A DNA stretch of 64,000 nt from Aquicella lusitana (GTDB taxonomy: Bacteria > Pseudomonadota > Gammaproteobacteria > DSM-16500), in contig NZ_LR699114.1 in NCBI RefSeq assembly GCF_902459475.1, forward strand, positions 1,054,001 to 1,118,000. The letters run 5' to 3'. Position numbers and translations under genes: made by a program. This document shows, in pieces, positions 58,884-64,000 of this stretch (position 1 is its first letter; every line of letters starts with the position of its first letter). Under the pieces are notes generated by a model that saw only the letters and a list, made by a program, of their open reading frames with translations, made no database searches and was not told the origin of the DNA.

Positions 58884-58940
58884 CAGATAATGCCGTCGTG
58901 ACTGGTAAAGTTGTCCCAATAAACCGGAATCATTGTCCCC

Positions 58941-60047
58941 TTACGGACTGGAATTAATGGTCCTTTCGATCGGAATACACAAAAGGGTCGCCATCCCCAT
59001 ATTAATAAAATTCATGACGGCTGAACCGTGTGATTTATCGTTAACATGAATCATTGCCGCGGTTGAAGCATTGGCAATGATAAAAGCTAATCCGAAATAA
59101 ACTATAATCATTGGCAAAAATATGGAATAGATGGCTGATAGTCGTGCCAGTGCGGCAGCGATCATCAACCCCACCCCGCTCCCGGTAATTAAGATGCCTT
59201 TGCCTATAATAGCTTGTAGGCCATGTTTCTTTGCCAGCTTGGCAGAACACAAAGATCCAAAGATAAGTCCGATGGCAGGCAAAATATTTGCCATACCATA
59301 TTCCGCACTTTTCATTCCTAATAAATTCATTGCGGCAAAGGGTGACAAAGCCGCAAAAACATAGACAAATGAAGTAGCGCTTCCCATTAATAAACTACCA
59401 ACAATTAACTCGCTTTTTTTAAGATGAGAAATATATCCATGAAACAAATTTTTCAGTTTAAGTGCGTCATAATTTAAATTAGTTTGTGTTTCAGGTAACT
59501 GAAACGTGAGAAGCAAAAGAATAAATCCGTAGATGGCTCCAGCGTAAAAGCAGCTCATCCAGCCAAAATTAGCATTGAGCTCTCCACTCACGGCAACACT
59601 AAGCGCCGGGGTAACGGCAAATGCTAACATCAAATAGGATATTTTTTGGCTTGCAATTTGAGGTTCGTAGCATTCATTCACTAAAGTAAATGCCATTTTC
59701 AAACCGACGCCCGATCCTAGGGCTAATAAAAATCGGCCTATAATTAGCAGCGTAAATTGATGAATGAATCCAGCAAATACACAAAGCAAGCTGCTCGCGA
59801 TTTGTAACCCGACGCCTAAATAGAGAGCTGGTTTTCTTCCGTAACGATTTGCAATGGGCCCATATATGAGCTGTCCTGACGCGTAGCCTATTAAAAACCA
59901 GGTGATAGTCCGTTGCGCACTTTCGGTTGATTGTGAGAAAAAATCAGCGATGTTGGGCAAGGCTGGCGTAAACAAAACTGCATTGACAGAGGCAAATGAA
60001 ATCATCAGTAGTAATGTAAAAAATGGCAGGGTTCTTTGGTTTGACAT
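58941..60047 (-). pseudogene. 5' part of Bcr/CflA-type MFS transporter, truncated by the IS21 element
   Basis: The 368-codon frame starts at ATG 60047 and encodes about 355 native residues, then runs into the IS for 13 codons (LCIPIERTINSSP). It has eleven or so membrane spans and the drug-resistance motifs of Bcr/CflA proteins: FTPALPNIADFF, FLIGYASGQLIYGPIANRYGRKPAL and GRFLLALGSGVGL. The missing last span and tail lie at 56257-56379. Reconstituted, the protein is about 393 residues. Loss of the last span may or may not abolish transport. It diverges from a LysR regulator. Confidence 0.88.
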
Positions 60048-60157
60048 CTTGGGTTGCTCTCTTATTAACTGGCTTTTTGAGTATAAATATTGACTTTTTA
60101 TTAAACAATAGGCTAAATAATCAATTATTATTAACTTATATGCAATAATAAGGCCTT
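60048..60157. promoter_or_regulatory. Divergent AT-rich promoter region of MFS and LysR genes
   Basis: This 110-bp spacer between the divergent MFS and LysR starts is AT-rich and contains the near-palindromic stretch AATAATCAATTATTATT around 60115-60131. LysR proteins commonly bind such spacers to control their neighbour. No exact T-N11-A operator was pinned down. Confidence 0.4.
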
Positions 60158-61021
60158 ATGAGTAAATTTGACCGAATCGCCATTTTCCTTTCAGTGGTGG
60201 AGGAAAATGGTTTTGCTGCGGCAGCAAGAAAAAGAGGCTTATCAACCGCAGCTGTCAGCAGACAGATAACAACGCTTGAAAGTGAGTTGGGAACACAATT
60301 GTTACACCGTACGACGCGTCATGTTTCATTAACCGAAGTTGGGGAAAAGTATTATCAACAATGTAAAAAGGCTCTATACGAACTTCGCGATGCTGAAATG
60401 GCAATTACAGAAAGTAAAAATGAGGCAACAGGATTGCTGAGTGTGATGGCTAACCGGTATTTTGCCATAACCCATCTATTGCCAACACTGCCTGAATTTA
60501 TGCGTCTCAATCCCCTCTTGCGTATCCACTTTCAATTAGCGGAACGATTTCCAAATCTGGAGCAAGAAGGAATTGATATTTTGTTTGGTGTTTCAATTGA
60601 GGGAGCTCCTGATTTGGTGCGTCGCCGTATTACAACAACACGCTATGTTCTTTGTGCTTCTCCTGCTTATTTAAAAAAACACGGCACTCCTGAAACACCA
60701 TTTGATTTAACTAAGCACCGTTATATTACTCATAGCATTCGCAACCCAAATGATGTAATTACATTTAAAGATAACCTTGAAGTCCACGTAAATCCTATAC
60801 TCTTATTGAACGATAGCTATGCCATGCGTGAATGCGCTATTGGCGCCATGGGAATTATTAACCTACATGATTATATGGTGGCTGACGCATTAGCAAATGG
60901 AAAACTAGTCGAAATATTAAGTGATTTCCAGGAACAACAGAAAAATATCTATCTGTATTATCGTAAAAGTCGCTATTTACAGCCGAAGATTAGAAAATTC
61001 ATTGATTTCTACGTAAAATAA
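60158..61021 (+). CDS. LysR-family transcriptional regulator
   Basis: A 287-residue LysR protein. The N-terminal winged helix-turn-helix spans residues about 5-62 (FLSVVEENGFAAAARKRGLSTAAVSRQI then LLHRTTRHVSLTEVGEKYY). The effector-binding domain occupies residues about 90-285. It is divergent from the interrupted Bcr/CflA transporter and probably activated or repressed it. With the transporter broken, its regulon may be reduced. Its ATG follows AAGG. The ligand is unknown. Confidence 0.9.
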   Translation: MSKFDRIAIFLSVVEENGFAAAARKRGLSTAAVSRQITTLESELGTQLLHRTTRHVSLTEVGEKYYQQCKKALYELRDAEMAITESKNEATGLLSVMANRYFAITHLLPTLPEFMRLNPLLRIHFQLAERFPNLEQEGIDILFGVSIEGAPDLVRRRITTTRYVLCASPAYLKKHGTPETPFDLTKHRYITHSIRNPNDVITFKDNLEVHVNPILLLNDSYAMRECAIGAMGIINLHDYMVADALANGKLVEILSDFQEQQKNIYLYYRKSRYLQPKIRKFIDFYVK

Positions 61022-61330
61022 ATCGCGGTAGAGAATCTTTGATGATGAATAAGAGTGTTCATCAAGCTGTACCAGCATAAAATCATCCTAACTCTAAATT
61101 TAAGCGCCCGTCAAAATAAGTTTTGACTGGGACATCAGCGCTTAATTATGCATAGGGTTGATACCTTTTTCATGACATTCTGACACGTGCAATAAATCAA
61201 TTTCATCAACACATTTTGACACGACTATCTTCATACTCATAAAGCTTATCGAGTAGGCAACACGTTCTAATGCTTGAGCCATGAGTAGGTATCAGGATCA
61301 GATTGCCAGAAAAAATTACGTGTGTTTAAA

Positions 61331-61411
61331 TCGGGGAAAAAGCATGCTGTCACCAGTGCAATTAAAAGTGAATTAAAACGTCGCAGCGTTATTGAGCCTG
61401 TTATTGTTCAT
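61331..61411 (+). pseudogene. Remnant of an IS5-type transposase C-terminus
   Basis: In one plus-strand frame the sequence reads KKHAVTSAIKSELKRRSVIEPVIVHF, closely matching the conserved C-terminal end of IS5/IS1182-type DDE transposases (VTxAIKxExRRRSxIEPVIGH), including the catalytic Glu region. No start or upstream domain is present. The rest of the 61022-61462 gap is AT-rich with no other gene; it has two near-identical motifs, CATTCTGACACG and CATTTTGACACG. Confidence 0.65.
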
Positions 61412-61462
61412 TTTCTATTTTTTGGGTTCGAAAGAGCCCCAATTTGAAATGAATTTCTAAAA

Positions 61463-62635
61463 TTAGGGCTTCTTAACGAGCGACAATTCTAAGTATTTAC
61501 AAATATCATCATATTTAAGTTTCCTTGCATAATCGAGAGGCGTTTCTCCATTACGATCTTTTGCACCTATATCAGCTCCATACTCGACTAACAATTTAAC
61601 TACATCGACATTGCCGCTTTTTACGGCGGCGTGTAGAACATGTTCATAAGGATGATTGCTGATAGTATTGAGAAGATAGTATTGCAGAGATGATTTTTCT
61701 TCAGGCGCCATCACTCTCTGAAAGAAAGGAGAATTTTTATTTTTCACGATATTGAATTCTTTGGAAAATTCAAAAATATCCTTAATCATGCGAATATCAC
61801 CATTTTGAGCGGCTTGAAATAATAAAGGATAGCCAGCTAAAAACACCGGCTTTTTCGTGTCAGGATAAAATGCATTCTCACAATCATAGCGATCTCTTTG
61901 CTGGCAACCATATATTTCCAAATAGTTTTGCATAAAACTTTTTTTGTTTGATGGAAACTCATTTAAAAGTTTTGTAACCGCATAATTTCCACTTCGAATA
62001 GCCAGGTGAATCGGAGTCCAATTTTCGCCAACATCTCTATTCTTCATGTGTACTTTAAGTGGATCAGCATGAAATTCAAGTAAGTAACGAACCGTTTCAG
62101 CATAACCATTTGGTACAGGAGTCATGGTGCGCGGATTATATATTGTATCTCTTGTATAGGGGCTACCTTCAAGAGCCTTGGCGGCATTAAGGCAGGCCAA
62201 ATAGAGGGGCGTTCTTCCATTGACATTAATATCATCTATTTTATTTTGCAATTCAGGACATGTTTTATTACGTTGTTCTTCAGTAAATTCGCCGCCTTTA
62301 TCTAGCTCATCAGATTTAACACCTTCCTTTAGCAATTGTTTTACTTTTTCATAATCCCCATTAAATGCGGCAACGTGCAGCGGAAATTGTGTACTGTCAG
62401 GAGGAAGTCCGCTTTTGGCAAGAATAATATCCTCTTCAGTAAAGAATTTATATCTAGATTCCACACTATCTACTTCATCCCATGTATCTACTTCATCCCA
62501 TGTATCTTCTTCGGAAGGGTAACCACTGAGTGATTCGTCTTCTGATGGATAATCTGATAAATGTTCCTCGTCCTTTTTTAAATCACCTACATTTTCCTTA
62601 TATTTACTATCTTTTTCTTTATCTCTATCTTGCAT
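61463..62635 (-). CDS. Ankyrin-repeat protein, effector candidate
   Basis: A 390-residue soluble protein. The first 75 residues are acidic and low-complexity with tandem motifs (DTWDEVDTWDEV; SDYPSEDE/SGYPSEED). Five ankyrin-like repeats follow: FPLHVAAFNGDYEKVKQLLKEG near residue 85, TPLYLACLNA, TPIHLAIRSGNYAVTKLLNEF, PLLFQAAQNGDIRMIKDIF and, best conserved, LHAAVKSGNVDVVKLLVEYGADIGAKDRNGETPLDYARKL near the end. Ankyrin proteins in Legionella and Coxiella are often Dot/Icm effectors. ATG 62635 is preferred because AAGG precedes it; a TTG at 62665 is an alternative. Confidence 0.85.
   Translation of the reverse strand: MQDRDKEKDSKYKENVGDLKKDEEHLSDYPSEDESLSGYPSEEDTWDEVDTWDEVDSVESRYKFFTEEDIILAKSGLPPDSTQFPLHVAAFNGDYEKVKQLLKEGVKSDELDKGGEFTEEQRNKTCPELQNKIDDINVNGRTPLYLACLNAAKALEGSPYTRDTIYNPRTMTPVPNGYAETVRYLLEFHADPLKVHMKNRDVGENWTPIHLAIRSGNYAVTKLLNEFPSNKKSFMQNYLEIYGCQQRDRYDCENAFYPDTKKPVFLAGYPLLFQAAQNGDIRMIKDIFEFSKEFNIVKNKNSPFFQRVMAPEEKSSLQYYLLNTISNHPYEHVLHAAVKSGNVDVVKLLVEYGADIGAKDRNGETPLDYARKLKYDDICKYLELSLVKKP
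62470..62505. repeat. 18-bp tandem duplication inside the ankyrin gene
   Basis: CTACTTCATCCCATGTAT is present twice head to tail at 62470-62487 and 62488-62505, encoding the DTWDEV duplication on the other strand. It is exact, so a recent expansion. Confidence 0.9.
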
Positions 62636-62828
62636 AAAAAAATGCCTTAAAGTGATTTTATTCAATATTAATTATAGATCATTGTGCCTCTTCTGCAAAA
62701 GCAGGCATAAGGCGTTAGGTGAAATCGTATATGTGTTTGACCTAATTCAGCCCTGATTATTATTAAATAGATTTTTTTTGCGCGTCAAAGCGACTTCTAT
62801 AATATAATTCCAGTAACGTCAGTATTTT

Positions 62829-63413
62829 TTAATCCTTCCCAGTTTTGTTATTCGGGTTGATAGAACAAGCCGCATGATCGAGGTTGGTTTTATCATTAAC
62901 CTTCGTCAATTCTCTCATTAATTGCTGATTGCCAGCAATCGTCGCGCCTGACCAGATTGTTTTCGTGCAGTTTTTTGTGTCGCATTCTCCCGCAAAAGTA
63001 ACAAATGCCTGATCGCGAATGACATCACAAGTGCAATTCGCCTTGCGGGTATCTGGCGCCTGCTTATTAATGAGGCAGGGTTTGTCAAGGCAAGTGGCCC
63101 AGGGCGCGCCAATGGGGCAAGTCATATAGCGATAATGACTACCGCCAAACGAAAAAGTTGAAACGAGAGCTGTCTCACCATCCTGTGTCTGCTTTTCCTT
63201 TCTTTCCTCGCAAGTGGAAAAGCCTATGTTTTTCCCCTTCCAAATTGAACATGAACAAAGCACTTTGTCAGGCATGCCTGGGATGGATTGACAGCTGGCA
63301 GCATTGCAGAGCGCATAAGTATTAGTGCAAACAACGGGCTGCTTGTCAGCTGCGTTTACAGTGTGAATCATTAAAATTAATATTAGGCATCCAATGATTA
63401 TTATCCGTCTCAT
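62829..63413 (-). CDS. Cysteine-rich exported protein, unknown function
   Basis: A 194-residue protein starting MRRIIIIGCLILILMIHTVNA, a signal peptide with cleavage near VNA-AD. The mature part holds about fifteen cysteines in patterns such as CTNTYALCNAASC, VLCSCSIWKGKNIGFSTCEE, CPIGAPWATCLDKPC and CTCDVIRDQAF, suggesting two or more disulfide-knotted repeats. The CSCxIWKGxNIGFSTCEER type pattern is not recognised. Start 63413 is chosen because AAGGG precedes it. It precedes no obvious partner, but a disulfide system (DsbB-like) is present at 37726-38298. Confidence 0.65.
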   Translation of the reverse strand: MRRIIIIGCLILILMIHTVNAADKQPVVCTNTYALCNAASCQSIPGMPDKVLCSCSIWKGKNIGFSTCEERKEKQTQDGETALVSTFSFGGSHYRYMTCPIGAPWATCLDKPCLINKQAPDTRKANCTCDVIRDQAFVTFAGECDTKNCTKTIWSGATIAGNQQLMRELTKVNDKTNLDHAACSINPNNKTGKD

Positions 63414-63465
63414 TCCGCTTTGCCCTTCCATAGAAAATATTCAAGGATCCGCTGACTCCGTTTGA

Positions 63466-63972
63466 TTATTTTTTCGTAAAATCTTGGATTTCTTTTTTAA
63501 AGTGGGGATAGCGATTGCAAAGTTCTTCTGGGTTGCCTAATTCCACATCTTCGGTCTCTACACCTATCCATTCGGACGTGCCTAACAGTGAATAACTGCC
63601 TTCCTCATGCAATCTACTAACATGATAGGTATTCCCAGGTATAAATAACTGCGGAGCCATACCTGCCTTAATGTCATCGCCCGCCACTTTGATTTCTGCA
63701 TTACCATCAGGATAAAGTAGCAGTACTTCGAGTGGTGTACCAAAATAAAAATGGTACATTTGGTCAGAACGTATTTTATGCAATTTTATTTGGGTTTCTT
63801 GCGTTACCATAAAATAAAGAATAGACCCAGCAGGTCTATCACTTCCAAATTGGTCAGGCAAAGCGCTCTTGGGCAATATTGTTTTACTGAGATAGGTTTG
63901 CTTGACTAATCCGCAAGTAGGATGCGGTTCCAGGTGGAGTAAATCGATGATTTCCTTGCTAGACAGCTTCAT
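63466..63972 (-). CDS. DUF985 cupin-fold protein
   Basis: A 168-residue cytosolic protein of the cupin superfamily, DUF985 type (YML079W-like). It begins EIIDLLHLEPHPTCGLVKQTYLS and has ILYFMVTQETQIKLHKIRSDQMYHFYFGTPLEVLLLYPDG, with the barrel and metal-type His residues, then PGNTYHVSRL and SYSLLGTSEWIGVETEDVELG. The enzymatic role is unknown for the family. ATG 63972 is preferred over 63990 because GGGAAGG precedes it. The window ends 28 bp upstream of the alternative start, so its promoter is not visible. Confidence 0.85.
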   Translation of the reverse strand: MKLSSKEIIDLLHLEPHPTCGLVKQTYLSKTILPKSALPDQFGSDRPAGSILYFMVTQETQIKLHKIRSDQMYHFYFGTPLEVLLLYPDGNAEIKVAGDDIKAGMAPQLFIPGNTYHVSRLHEEGSYSLLGTSEWIGVETEDVELGNPEELCNRYPHFKKEIQDFTKK

Positions 63973-64000
63973 AAAATCCTTCCCTTTCATTGAGCTAATC

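Larger units (their letters stand above)
56380..58981. mobile_element. Complete IS21-family insertion sequence (2,602 bp)
   Basis: The element starts TGTGTATTCCGA at 56380-56391 and ends with its perfect complement TCGGAATACACA at 58970-58981. It carries the two IS21 genes istA and istB in order on the plus strand. It is flanked by exact 7-bp duplications (AAAGGGT). The first 200 bp and last 100 bp outside the genes contain short repeated motifs around GGGCCA and GTCC that resemble the multiple terminal transposase-binding sites of IS21 elements. It inserted into a Bcr/CflA-type MFS gene. Both genes and both ends are intact, so it is probably active and recent. Confidence 0.95.

Noticed and set aside
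62470-62505. CRISPR or regulatory repeat in the ankyrin gene
   Set aside because: It is in frame and coding, with no spacers.

Overview
The window looks like chromosomal DNA of a gammaproteobacterium, most likely of the order Legionellales (Coxiella/Legionella/Aquicella-like). The evidence is the gene order mfd, uvrB, thrS-infC-rpmI-rplT-pheS-pheT-ihfA-merR and gyrA-cmk-rpsA. Interspersed are large, Lys/Glu-rich, low-GC proteins of the kind these host-associated bacteria secrete (ankyrin protein, Fic-motif protein). The taxonomic call is inference from gene content; no rRNA is present.

Left part (1-30400) is mostly core metabolism and information processing. It holds the 5' end of mfd, a helical protein with a membrane hairpin, a possible SIMPL-like exported protein, a tandem SMR transporter pair, a glycerophosphodiesterase and cvpA. 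A tight prpB-prpC-prpD methylcitrate operon (minus strand) is followed by tRNA-Asn, an aminotransferase, uvrB, tRNA-Val, the translation operon with an ATT-initiated infC, tRNA-Pro, fadD, gyrA-cmk-rpsA with a strong terminator, a hypothetical protein, a GNAT acetyltransferase and a dihydrouridine synthase.

Middle part (30400-48300) is more accessory. It has a GT-C type membrane glycosyltransferase translationally coupled to a frameshifted MFS transporter, then a 664-aa protein with a Fic-like motif next to a Lys/Glu-rich protein (both effector candidates). These are followed by a FadI-like thiolase, a DsbB-like protein with a 51-aa DUF5993-like partner, a lytic transglycosylase, an amino-acid permease, a CapA-type phosphatase, a membrane-anchored spermidine-synthase-like protein, an FAD monooxygenase and an MHS-type MFS transporter.

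Right part (48300-64000) shows the most genome flux. It contains a lone tyrosine recombinase, a secreted thaumatin-like protein with an outer-membrane barrel partner, an exported amidohydrolase and an alkD pseudogene with a central deletion. An isochorismatase-like hydrolase and an NTF2-like protein diverge from a MerR regulator across a palindromic operator. A complete 2,602-bp IS21-family element interrupts a Bcr/CflA-type MFS gene; removing it with one 7-bp target duplication restores the frame. Then come the divergent LysR regulator, a remnant of an IS5-type transposase, an ankyrin-repeat protein, a Cys-rich exported protein and a DUF985 cupin.

No CRISPR array, rRNA operon, prophage or complete new defence system was recognised. 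The best candidates for new biology are the Fic-motif protein, the asymmetric SMR pair, the thaumatin-like/barrel pair and several large unexplained dyads.
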